Shown here piece by piece: positions 6,466-11,787 of a DNA stretch of 11,787 nt. The DNA comes from Methanocorpusculum sp. Its GTDB lineage: Archaea; Halobacteriota; Methanomicrobia; Methanomicrobiales; Methanocorpusculaceae. The first letter of the stretch is position 1; each line of letters opens with the position of its first letter. The notes beneath the pieces were generated by a model that did no database searches, had not been told where the DNA came from, and was given only the letters and a program-made list of their open reading frames with translations. The stretch spans positions 1-11,787 of the forward strand of contig DALTVZ010000054.1 of the NCBI GenBank assembly GCA_029987315.1. Reading direction: 5' to 3'. The position numbers were made by a program, and so were the translations under genes.

Positions 6466-7677
6466 ATGAAAGATTTAATAGCAACCTACTATTTCAAACC
6501 AAAAGATAACATTTCACCAGAATATGCTGCCCAGGCAATATGCGAGGAGCAGACGACCGGAACATGGACCGATATCAAAACGGTGAATGAAAAAACCGCG
6601 TATGTCCACGCCTTTGACGGTGTGGTCCTTGAACTCCAGCCATCGGGAAGTGGTTTCCAAACGAAAATCCGTTTTCCCTATGAGATATTTGAGCCGGGCA
6701 ACATCCCTCAGTATCTTTCAGTTATAGCTGGGAATCTGTTTGGTCTTGGAAAACTTGAAGCGGTTCGGCTTCTCGACATCGACATACCAAAAGGGCTTGC
6801 CGGGATCGGACCTAAGTATGGCGTAGAGGGTGTTCGAAAACTCTGCGGCACTGATACTACCCGCCGTCCGCATGTTGGCACGATCATTAAACCAAAGGTC
6901 GGTCTGACCCCAAAAGATACCGCCGAGGTTGCCTATCAGGCTGCGATCGGTGGAGTCGATCTGATCAAAGACGATGAGACATTAACTAATCAGAAGTTCT
7001 GTCCGCTGATGACCAGATTAGAGCTGGTGATGGAGGCCCTTGAGAAAGCAAAGGAAGAAACCGGTGTCCAGGTCCTGTATGCCTTGAACGTGACCACCGG
7101 CGGAGATCAGATCTTAGAGGTCGCCTCAAAAGCAGTTAAAGCAGGAGCAAATATGCTGATGGTCGATGTTCTCACTGCAGGCTTTTCAGCAGTTCAGTGC
7201 CTTGCTTCCGAACCATCGATCGATGTTCCGATCCATGTACATCGGACGATGCACGGTGCGATGACAAAGAATCCTGAGCATGGCATTGCGATGCGGCCTA
7301 TTGCAAAACTGGTCAGGGTCTGTGGTGGGGATCAGCTTCACACAGGCACGGTTTCTGGAAAGATGGGAGGAAGAACCGCTGAGATCATCGGTGACAACTT
7401 TGCACTGACCAATCCTGCAGCAAATCTTCGCCCAGTGTTTCCGGTAGCATCAGGCGGTCTTCACCCAGGCAAAGTCCAGGCAGAGGTCACCGCACTTGGA
7501 AACGAGATCGTCCTACAGGCAGGTGGAGGGATCCATGGACACCCGGATGGAACGGCTGCGGGAGCGCGTGCTATGCGGCAGGCAGTGGATGCAGCTTTCA
7601 TGGGCATACGTGCCCAGGAGTATGCAAAGACGCATGTCGAGCTTAGAAGAGCCTTGGAAAAATGGGGCTCAGTTTGA
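6466..7677 (+). CDS. rbcL: Form III ribulose-1,5-bisphosphate carboxylase (RuBisCO large chain)
   Basis: A 403-residue RuBisCO large chain. Its sequence and its isomerase partner point to archaeal form III, which works without a small subunit. It carboxylates RuBP to two 3-phosphoglycerates. Active-site residues all align with the spinach enzyme: E28 (E60), T33-W34 (T65-W66), K142 and K144 in T-I-I-K-P-K (K175, K177), carbamylated K168 with D170 and E171 in the K-D-D-E motif (K201, D203, E204), H257/H259/R260/H263 (H292/H294/R295/H298), H292 (H327) and loop-6 K299 (K334) in V-S-G-K-M-G-G. The SGG and GGG phosphate-binding turns follow near the C-terminus. At 403 residues it is slightly shorter than form I chains (~470). 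A GGAGA site lies upstream in the end of the isomerase gene, 1 nt away. It serves AMP-ribose salvage, or a reductive hexulose-phosphate cycle if phosphoribulokinase is encoded elsewhere. Confidence 0.95.
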   Translation: MKDLIATYYFKPKDNISPEYAAQAICEEQTTGTWTDIKTVNEKTAYVHAFDGVVLELQPSGSGFQTKIRFPYEIFEPGNIPQYLSVIAGNLFGLGKLEAVRLLDIDIPKGLAGIGPKYGVEGVRKLCGTDTTRRPHVGTIIKPKVGLTPKDTAEVAYQAAIGGVDLIKDDETLTNQKFCPLMTRLELVMEALEKAKEETGVQVLYALNVTTGGDQILEVASKAVKAGANMLMVDVLTAGFSAVQCLASEPSIDVPIHVHRTMHGAMTKNPEHGIAMRPIAKLVRVCGGDQLHTGTVSGKMGGRTAEIIGDNFALTNPAANLRPVFPVASGGLHPGKVQAEVTALGNEIVLQAGGGIHGHPDGTAAGARAMRQAVDAAFMGIRAQEYAKTHVELRRALEKWGSV

Positions 7678-7705
7678 GCTAAAACCGCCTCTCCAAATCA
7701 AAGTC

Positions 7706-7733
7706 GGAGTATGACCCTCCTTTTTTCTTTTTT
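7706..7733 (+). terminator. Terminator after rbcL
   Basis: A short GGAG / CTCC stem (7706-7709 with 7717-7720) is followed by T6-C-T6 (7721-7733). Oligo-T runs terminate archaeal transcription, and this one lies about 45 nt after the RuBisCO stop. Its 3' end touches a TTTATATC (7731-7738) that could itself be a TATA box for dapF, so the two elements are tightly packed. The stem is weak and may be incidental. Confidence 0.6.
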
Positions 7734-7770
7734 ATATCAACGAAGAGTGATGAGTATTAATCCTCACGAA

Positions 7771-7780
7771 CATATATACT
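7771..7780 (+). promoter_or_regulatory. dapF TATA box
   Basis: CATATATACT is a clear archaeal TATA box. Transcription normally starts about 25 bp downstream, here around 7797-7803. That is after the upstream ATG at 7787 but before the ATG at 7817, giving a leader of roughly 15-20 nt. This argues for 7817 as the dapF start. TTTATATC at 7731-7738 is a second candidate that would leave the 7787 start usable. Confidence 0.5.
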
Positions 7781-7816
7781 ATCATTATGACCATTAAGTT
7801 CCCGAAACAGGACGTT

Positions 7817-8611
7817 ATGTCAATAACGTTCACGAAACTCCACGGAAACGGAAATGACTTTATTCTGATCGATGAGATGAACCAGGTCATCATTCCTGAT
7901 GAAATGAAGGCACAGTTTGCTGTTGTATATTGTGACAGGAGATTTGGTATCGGGGCAGATGGGGTCCTCTTTATTTCCAAATCAGACAAGGCAGATATTC
8001 GCATGAGGCTTTTCCAACCGGATGCAAGTGAGGCTGAGATGTGCGGCAATGGGATCCGCTGCCTTGCAAAATATGCATTCGATAAAGAACATGCAAAGAT
8101 GAAAGCTTTCAAAGTTGAGACTCTTGCAGGAATTATGCAGGTCCGTGTGGGGTATGACTCCGAAGGTGACTTCATGGCCACCATCAACATGGGGAAAGCA
8201 GTTTATCAGGAGAGCTGCGAGATCGATGGGATGACCGTCTATTCGGTGAACACCGGTGTTCCCCATGCGGTGATTTTTGTCGGAGATGTTGAGGGTGTCG
8301 ATATCAACGAGGTCGCACCTGGGATCCGTCATCACAAAAATTATCCCAAGGGAACCAATGTCAACTTTGTTCAGATCACCGGTCAGTCGGAGATCGTCAT
8401 CCGAACCTTTGAACGCGGTGTTGAGGAGGAGACCCTTTCATGTGGTACTGGGTCGGTTGCCTCAGCTTTGATCGCTGCAAAAACCGGAAAGGTACATGGG
8501 GAAATTATTCACGTGAAGACATGCGGCGGTCCGCTTGATATCACGGTTGGAGAGATCCCGCTGATGACCGGACCTGCGGTCACGGTTTTTGTTGGAGAAA
8601 TCCAGTACTAA
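7817..8611 (+). CDS. dapF: Diaminopimelate epimerase
   Basis: A 264-residue enzyme that interconverts LL- and meso-diaminopimelate without a cofactor, the penultimate step to lysine. The two catalytic cysteines are present in their signature settings: C76 in E-M-C-G-N-G-I-R-C and C209 in E-T-L-S-C-G-T-G-S. The N-terminal K-L-H-G-N-G-N-D-F (residues 7-15) is also diagnostic. The family's two-lobed fold and usual ~270-residue length fit. The frame is open back to an ATG at 7787, adding ten residues (MTIKFPKQDV) that family members lack. I prefer 7817 because DapF proteins begin just before the K-x-H-G-x-G-N-D-F block and because the TATA box at 7771-7780 puts transcription start between the two ATGs. 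Neither ATG has a strong Shine-Dalgarno. It is a single-gene unit flanked by oligo-T terminators. Confidence 0.95.
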   Translation: MSITFTKLHGNGNDFILIDEMNQVIIPDEMKAQFAVVYCDRRFGIGADGVLFISKSDKADIRMRLFQPDASEAEMCGNGIRCLAKYAFDKEHAKMKAFKVETLAGIMQVRVGYDSEGDFMATINMGKAVYQESCEIDGMTVYSVNTGVPHAVIFVGDVEGVDINEVAPGIRHHKNYPKGTNVNFVQITGQSEIVIRTFERGVEEETLSCGTGSVASALIAAKTGKVHGEIIHVKTCGGPLDITVGEIPLMTGPAVTVFVGEIQY

Positions 8612-8621
8612 CTCTTTTTTT
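8612..8621 (+). terminator. Oligo-T terminator after dapF
   Basis: C-T-C-T7 directly follows the dapF TAA (8609-8611), with the T run at 8615-8621. There is no obvious stem, as is usual for archaeal termination. It separates dapF from the eha operon. Confidence 0.55.
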
Positions 8622-8663
8622 CCCTCGGTTCATTGTTCTGCTTCTTTCCAAGGGGCATCAATA

Positions 8664-8692
8664 GGTACATAAATGCAACACATTTATCTAAC
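8664..8692. promoter_or_regulatory. Dyad-symmetric candidate operator in front of the eha operon
   Basis: A perfect 7-bp inverted repeat with a 5-nt spacer, ATAAATGCAACACATTTAT, lies at 8669-8687. Extending outward, the symmetry holds at 10 of 12 arm positions (8664-8675 against 8681-8692). The right arm covers the probable TATA box of the eha operon. A protein binding here would be expected to block TBP, which suggests repression. It does not match the NrpR operator pattern (GGAA-N6-TTCC). The symmetry is seen directly; the regulatory role is inference. Confidence 0.5.
8683..8690 (+). promoter_or_regulatory. Candidate TATA box of the eha operon
   Basis: TTTATCTA about 70 bp before the ehaB ATG would start transcription near 8712-8717, leaving a leader of about 40 nt. 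An 8-bp direct repeat, TATCTAAC, overlaps it (8685-8692) and recurs at 8703-8710, 18 bp downstream. The alternative TATA is ACATAAAT at 8667-8674. Neither choice is certain. Confidence 0.4.
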
Positions 8693-8754
8693 CAGATGTC
8701 AATATCTAACTAACTAGCATTACCGCTCCCATTTAGAGGTTTGGATGAAATATT

Positions 8755-9243
8755 ATGATTGAACTGATCCCTGCTATTCCCCTTGCTGCTGTCTTGTGCC
8801 TTGTGCTTTTTATAGCAGTTGATATGTTCTGGAAACTCCCAAAACATGGCGGGGTCTCTGGTGCTGATGTGATCGGCAAAGAGCTCGAAAAAAGCGGCGG
8901 GGATCGAAACGGCGGCTGGATGATCGGCAACATCATTACCTCGCCTGATGCTTCGGCAGGAACGCTTCTTGCCGCATGCGGGTACTTTGTGTGGGGGGTT
9001 TGGGGTGCCGTGATCTCACTCGTTCTTGTTTACGTAGGAGCACGCATATGTGCTGACAAAGGGTATGCAGGACTGACCGGAGGAGTTTGTGCCACGCTTA
9101 TGGTCTGGATATGTACCTCGTTTGCCGGATTTCCCCCTGAATCCTTTATTGCCGGTTGTGTTATAGCTATTTTTCTCGTCCAAGGTATCTCGCCAAAATA
9201 TTCGAGCCGCATTCTTGGAAAGATATGGAGGAAGATCTCATGA
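8755..9243 (+). CDS. ehaB: Energy-converting hydrogenase A subunit EhaB-like membrane protein
   Basis: A 162-residue membrane protein with about four hydrophobic segments (residues ~4-24, 68-95, 105-125, 129-146) and a polar loop at 27-66. I call it EhaB from its size, topology and position immediately before ehaC in an otherwise canonical Eha order, more than from a motif of its own. It would be an integral subunit of the Eha complex, which couples ion flow to reduction of ferredoxin by H2. The ATG at 8755 is the first possible start, because an in-frame TGA lies at 8746-8748. The likely Shine-Dalgarno GAGGT (8736-8740) is 14 nt away, longer than usual, and a five-codon reading frame (8745-8762) lies in between. 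The stop overlaps ehaC by 4 nt. No ehaA-like gene precedes it. Confidence 0.7.
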   Translation: MIELIPAIPLAAVLCLVLFIAVDMFWKLPKHGGVSGADVIGKELEKSGGDRNGGWMIGNIITSPDASAGTLLAACGYFVWGVWGAVISLVLVYVGARICADKGYAGLTGGVCATLMVWICTSFAGFPPESFIAGCVIAIFLVQGISPKYSSRILGKIWRKIS

Positions 9244-9479
9244 TCGTTGAGGGGATATGCGTGATCATCGCAATATTCTGTGCGATTCGTGCTGTGTTCG
9301 AACCGAAAACGCTGAAAAAACTACCGTATCTCAACGCCATGAGCTTTGCAGTTGCAGGATGTATTGTTCTTCTGATGCCGTACCCCATAACGATCGTTGC
9401 GGCGATCGCGTACTTCATCGGCTCGACCCTTGAGTCAAATGCCATCTCAAGCACCATTGCCCAACTGGAGGAGAAATGA
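9240..9479 (+). CDS. ehaC: Energy-converting hydrogenase A subunit EhaC (DUF2109-like)
   Basis: A 79-residue membrane protein, MIVEGICVII onward, with roughly three hydrophobic stretches (2-20, 32-47, 49-67). Small size and order in the operon match EhaC. The frame is open further upstream (to 9156), but the ATG at 9240 is chosen because it overlaps the ehaB stop in an ATGA and follows GGAGG at 9227-9231 with an 8-nt spacer. The longer version would also put a charged soluble stretch before the first helix. Its specific role in the complex is unknown; small subunits of this kind resemble Mrp/Mbh ion-translocation components. The stop overlaps ehaD by 4 nt. Confidence 0.78.
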   Translation: MIVEGICVIIAIFCAIRAVFEPKTLKKLPYLNAMSFAVAGCIVLLMPYPITIVAAIAYFIGSTLESNAISSTIAQLEEK

Positions 9480-9715
9480 ACTCTCTGATCTTGATCTTGG
9501 CGATCTTCCTCGCTCTCTTTGGAGGAATAGCAACGCTTGTTGTGAGATCCGCCTTTGACAAACTTATCTGTCTTGGCATCCTTGTAGCAGGAGTTGTTCT
9601 CTTTCTTGTGGACAAAGGATACCTTGATATCGCAATTGTCATTGCCCTCCTGATGCCGATCGGAACGTTGTTTATACTGCTTCTTCTCGGCAAAAAACGG
9701 GAGGCAGCCAAATGA
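9476..9715 (+). CDS. ehaD: Energy-converting hydrogenase A subunit EhaD (DUF2108-like)
   Basis: A 79-residue protein with three predicted transmembrane helices (about 3-22, 29-45, 49-71) and a basic tail (GKKREAAK). D50 or D51 sits at the start of the last helix (G-Y-L-D-I-A-I-V-I-A-L-L-M-P-I-G). This helix pattern resembles the MrpF/MbhB-type small subunit of ion-translocating complexes, and order and size match EhaD. The GGAGGAG just upstream lies in the end of ehaC, and the ATG overlaps the ehaC stop in ATGA. The stop overlaps ehaE in the same way. It is integral to the membrane arm of Eha; no catalytic site is expected. Confidence 0.78.
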   Translation: MNSLILILAIFLALFGGIATLVVRSAFDKLICLGILVAGVVLFLVDKGYLDIAIVIALLMPIGTLFILLLLGKKREAAK

Positions 9716-9954
9716 TCCTTCCTCTTGAGTTTCTTGTAGGATGCATTCTCCTTCTGCTTGGTGTCCTCTTCACCGCATTTCCGCGTGAAAAAACCTATCT
9801 GACACGGCTCATCAATATGGAGGTCGCCGAGTTCGGGCTCGTCTTCATCATGCTCACCTTTAGTGAGACACTTGCTCTTGTGACCTTTGTTGCCGTCAAC
9901 ATCGTCACCACGCTGATTTTCGTTCGAGTGATTGAGAAGAAGGAGGCATCATGA
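9712..9954 (+). CDS. ehaE: Energy-converting hydrogenase A subunit EhaE (DUF2107-like)
   Basis: An 80-residue protein with three hydrophobic helices (about 5-22, 37-51, 53-73). Acidic residues E37 and E40 lie at the start of the second helix (N-M-E-V-A-E-F-G-L-V-F), and E52 lies between helices 2 and 3. The layout recalls the MrpC/MbhG/NuoK family, whose intramembrane glutamates take part in ion movement; this parallel is inference. It is EhaE by order and length. The Shine-Dalgarno is GGGAGGC in the end of ehaD, and both ends overlap neighbours by 4 nt (ATGA at 9712-9715 and 9951-9954). Confidence 0.78.
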   Translation: MILPLEFLVGCILLLLGVLFTAFPREKTYLTRLINMEVAEFGLVFIMLTFSETLALVTFVAVNIVTTLIFVRVIEKKEAS

Positions 9955-10463
9955 AAGAGGATCGAAATGCCAAAGACTGCTCGGCAAAAAATGCACGGGG
10001 AGCTTTTTCTCCGTTCCAGAAGCTTTCATGTTATCTCTCGACGGTTGAGAACCTGCCGAAAGTTTACGCCATTTGCGTATGTCTGATCGTTATTTTTGGA
10101 CTTTGCTGTGTCCCTTTCATTACATATCAAAATGATCAGCTTTACCCAAAGACGCTTGATCCTTCAAGTTCTCTTGATCCGTATGATCGCGGCGGTATCC
10201 CATTCACAGAACCTGCTGAGATCATTTCCCAGTATCCGGAAAATGAGCCGATACTTGGCTACGTCACCGCCTATCTCACCCCGGCCAGTCAGTTCCTTGC
10301 GGGCAACACGTTCCATCTCGGGACAACCATCGTCGCTCACCCGGGTGGTGTTCTTGATGAGATCCTCTACTACACCCGTGGCTTTGATACCATCGTTGAG
10401 GCCAGCATTCTGTTCTGTGCGTTTGGCATAGCCGCGTTTCTTTATCGGAGGTCAAAGGAATGA
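9951..10463 (+). CDS. ehaF: Energy-converting hydrogenase A subunit EhaF (DUF2106-like)
   Basis: A 170-residue protein with a polar N-terminal ~35 residues, a helix at about 38-58, a long central soluble region (about 60-140) and a last helix at about 148-165. The C-terminal motif R-G-F-D-T-I-V-E-A-S-I-L-F resembles the R-x-F-D-T-x-x-E motif of MrpA C-terminal, MrpB and MbhE/F subunits, where the Glu lies in the ion path. It is EhaF by this motif, size and order. The central soluble region is probably outside the cytoplasm given the flanking basic residues (RRSKE at the end would be cytoplasmic); that is inference. The GGAGG precedes the ATG in the end of ehaE, with 4-nt overlaps at both ends. 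Confidence 0.8.
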   Translation: MKEDRNAKDCSAKNARGAFSPFQKLSCYLSTVENLPKVYAICVCLIVIFGLCCVPFITYQNDQLYPKTLDPSSSLDPYDRGGIPFTEPAEIISQYPENEPILGYVTAYLTPASQFLAGNTFHLGTTIVAHPGGVLDEILYYTRGFDTIVEASILFCAFGIAAFLYRRSKE

Positions 10464-11080
10464 TCGAATTTTTAGTTGAAATGGATCTTATCTATAAGAT
10501 CGGACTCGCCGTTGCCTTTATCGCAATTTTAGTCGCATTTTCAGCGATCGTGCGGGAAAGAGATGAGATCCATCTGCTCATCATCGTTGACCTTATCGAG
10601 ATAACCGGGCTTGTTGTGATCGCATTGCTTGCGACCGATCTTGCCGAGGCACTTATTCTTCCTGGACTTGTTGTCGGAGTTGCCGAGATAATGGCGGTCT
10701 CAGAGTTATGGCTCGCGAAGGAAGGGCTCCAGAATGTTCGTCCGGTCCGCCGTCTCGACATCGAGGTCCTGCATACCGCTCCGCCGATCATCGGAGCGTT
10801 GCTCGTAGCTTATGGTATATTCCTGACCGGATTCACCGGCGGTCTTATTGCAGGTCTGGGTCTTGTCCTTTTCTTCCTTGGAAAATCTACGACCGAGAAT
10901 TTCCTCTCATCAGAGAATGCTTCAGGATATGCCTGGGTACTTTGGGTACTGGCGTTTCTTGTCTTCATCCTCTTTCCAAGTCAGTGGTTCCTCGCTCTTA
11001 TGGTGGCGTCCGTTGGGATCATGATCAAGGTGATGGCAAAGATAGGTTTGGTCGGTACCATGCGGGGTGATGGAACATGA
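10460..11080 (+). CDS. ehaG: Energy-converting hydrogenase A subunit EhaG (DUF2105-like)
   Basis: A 206-residue polytopic membrane protein with about seven hydrophobic segments (roughly 10-31, 37-57, 63-83, 108-124, 125-142, 157-173, 176-194). Acidic residues sit within or beside helices (D44, E47, D60, E63, E76), as in NuoK/MrpC-type subunits; the segment L-I-I-V-D-L-I-E-I-T-G-L is the clearest. The C-terminal half (from ~105) looks like an additional membrane unit. It is EhaG by length and by order after ehaF. The Shine-Dalgarno is GGAGG in the end of ehaF, the ATG overlaps the ehaF stop, and its stop overlaps ehaH. It should form part of the ion-translocating arm; the individual function is not assigned. 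Confidence 0.8.
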   Translation: MIEFLVEMDLIYKIGLAVAFIAILVAFSAIVRERDEIHLLIIVDLIEITGLVVIALLATDLAEALILPGLVVGVAEIMAVSELWLAKEGLQNVRPVRRLDIEVLHTAPPIIGALLVAYGIFLTGFTGGLIAGLGLVLFFLGKSTTENFLSSENASGYAWVLWVLAFLVFILFPSQWFLALMVASVGIMIKVMAKIGLVGTMRGDGT

Positions 11081-11718
11081 TGGAAGCGATTTTAGTAACG
11101 ATACCGTTTGGCGATATGATCCATTATCTTTCGGGATATACGGTGGTCTTATTTGCATTTGCCGCGATCTTTGTTATACTTGCGGTCATTTCTCTTCCGG
11201 AAAAACCGGTCGAGATCGTATTTGGTACTGACGGCTATTCGCTGAAGGAAACACCGATCGACCTTGCGAAATTCCAGAGATTTATGGCCATTGCCTGTGG
11301 GATCGCAACCATTGGCGCTATTGTCACGGGAGATATCTTCAACTTCACCCTCTTTGCCGCCTTTATCGGTGTCCTGAATATTGGAATAGTTGCCGCAGTA
11401 AAAAACAAACAGGTTCTTTCGGCCGCATTCTCGTATGGACTGGTCGTGATGATGGGAACGGTTCCCTTGTTTGCCGGAGCCGCGATAATTGCGGCAACGA
11501 CCGGTACACTTTCCATCTGGGAATTGGCGGCAGTGGGAGGCGTGCCTGTGATCGCCAAACTTCTCCTGCTGGTAGGTGTTCTTGGCGAAGGAATGGCCCC
11601 CTTCTATATCGGTAAAGCTGAGATCACACGGGCTTCCGGAGCTCCCTATATTCTTATGATCCACGTAAGTTCTCTCCTGCTCTTTTTGCGGGTCGTGGAG
11701 ATCCTCATGACGGTGTGA
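11077..11718 (+). CDS. ehaH: Energy-converting hydrogenase A subunit EhaH, short antiporter-like subunit
   Basis: A 213-residue protein with about six membrane helices (20-39, 65-85, 88-108, 112-139, 156-177, 188-210). It resembles a shortened NuoN/MrpD-type antiporter subunit. K161 and E171 lie in the fifth helix (A-K-L-L-L-L-V-G-V-L-G-E-G), followed by P-F-Y-I-G-K-A-E-I-T, comparable to the K...PFHxW region of antiporter-like subunits, where lysine and glutamate relay protons. Full antiporter subunits are about 450-500 residues, so this is a half-length version, which is normal for EhaH as I recall the family. The ATG at 11077 overlaps the ehaG stop; a second ATG at 11080 is possible. GGGGTGAT upstream is the Shine-Dalgarno. 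Confidence 0.78.
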   Translation: MMEAILVTIPFGDMIHYLSGYTVVLFAFAAIFVILAVISLPEKPVEIVFGTDGYSLKETPIDLAKFQRFMAIACGIATIGAIVTGDIFNFTLFAAFIGVLNIGIVAAVKNKQVLSAAFSYGLVVMMGTVPLFAGAAIIAATTGTLSIWELAAVGGVPVIAKLLLLVGVLGEGMAPFYIGKAEITRASGAPYILMIHVSSLLLFLRVVEILMTV

Positions 11719-11720
11719 TT

Positions 11721-11787
11721 ATGAAAAAAATAACATACATCTTACTTGCAGTTCTCTTTGCATGTGTTGGTATCATCTCAGCCGTGC
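11721..11787 (+). CDS. ehaI: Probable EhaI, N-terminal fragment cut by window edge
   Basis: Twenty-two codons are visible: MKKITYILLAVLFACVGIIS followed by A-V, a lysine-rich start then one hydrophobic helix or signal anchor. It begins 2 nt after the ehaH stop, with GGTGTGAT upstream resembling a Shine-Dalgarno. In known eha operons ehaI, a small membrane protein (DUF2104), follows ehaH, so the name rests on position only. The remainder lies outside the window. Confidence 0.55.
   Translation, partial: MKKITYILLAVLFACVGIISAV

Noticed and set aside
8707..8714. TAACTAAC tandem repeat as a possible repeat array or CRISPR remnant
   Set aside because: Only two 4-bp units are present, with no spacers and no further copies; it is noted only as part of the eha promoter.
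9156..9239. A 28-residue upstream extension of ehaC
   Set aside because: It overlaps the coding end of ehaB, while the ATG at 9240 has a good Shine-Dalgarno and an ATGA overlap like every other junction.
11149..11664. A 171-codon minus-strand open frame opposite ehaH
   Set aside because: Its composition (His/Gly/Lys/Asn-rich, no hydrophobic core) is typical of an antisense shadow of a membrane-protein gene, and ehaH is coupled to its neighbours.
8755..11787. The membrane operon as an Mrp antiporter, Mbh hydrogenase or complex I cluster
   Set aside because: The run of very small subunits (79, 79, 80 residues), the 170-residue subunit and the half-length antiporter-like protein match Eha order; no full-length MrpA/MrpD-type antiporter subunit is present.

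Overview
This window comes from a hydrogenotrophic methanogenic archaeon, most likely of the order Methanomicrobiales (a Methanocorpusculum-like genome fits, but that is inference from gene content and the mid-range GC). The evidence is a run of proteins known only from methanogens or methane oxidisers (AtwA/component A2 and methanogenesis marker proteins 3, 6, 5 and 15). Beside it lie an archaeal form III RuBisCO with its ribose-1,5-bisphosphate isomerase, and the membrane arm of an Eha-type energy-converting hydrogenase. Promoters look archaeal (AT-rich TATA boxes, one probably leaderless start, oligo-T terminators), and Shine-Dalgarno sites are strong inside operons.

Region 1 (1-4438, minus strand): an operon read right to left, atwA - mmp3 - mmp6 - mmp5 - mmp15 (the last runs off the left edge). 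Spacings are 9 nt, a 4-nt ATGA overlap, 2 nt and a 4-nt overlap. AtwA and Mmp3 are parts of the ATP-dependent complex that reduces the nickel of coenzyme F430 in methyl-coenzyme M reductase (MCR). Mmp5, Mmp6 and Mmp15 have no settled function, but each carries conserved cysteines. The 168-nt gap 4439-4606 holds the probable atwA promoter.

Region 2 (4607-7733): a minus-strand HAD-family phosphatase/P-domain-like protein is divergent, across 73 bp, from a plus-strand pair: ribose-1,5-bisphosphate isomerase (e2b2-like) and form III RuBisCO (rbcL), 1 nt apart. Isomerase and RuBisCO are consecutive steps that turn AMP-derived ribose 1,5-bisphosphate into 3-phosphoglycerate. RuBisCO keeps every active-site residue I could align. 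A stem plus oligo-T terminator follows.

Region 3 (7734-8621): a single dapF gene (diaminopimelate epimerase, lysine biosynthesis) with its own promoter and oligo-T terminator. I place its start at 7817, 30 nt inside the longest reading frame.

Region 4 (8622-11787): a promoter region with a striking dyad over the probable TATA box, followed by ehaB-C-D-E-F-G-H and the first 22 codons of a probable ehaI. Six consecutive junctions (B/C to G/H) are exactly 4-nt ATGA overlaps, so the membrane subunits are probably translationally coupled. No ehaA-like gene lies in front of ehaB. The hydrogenase catalytic subunits would be downstream of the window.

In physiological terms, Eha supplies low-potential ferredoxin from H2 at the cost of the ion gradient, and MCR activation needs low-potential electrons plus ATP, so regions 1 and 4 serve the two ends of the methanogenic pathway. 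I see no rRNA, tRNA, CRISPR array, transposon or phage gene. I found no clearly undescribed multi-gene system. The least understood parts are the Mmp5/Mmp6/Mmp15 trio, the HAD protein beside RuBisCO, and the dyad in front of the eha operon.
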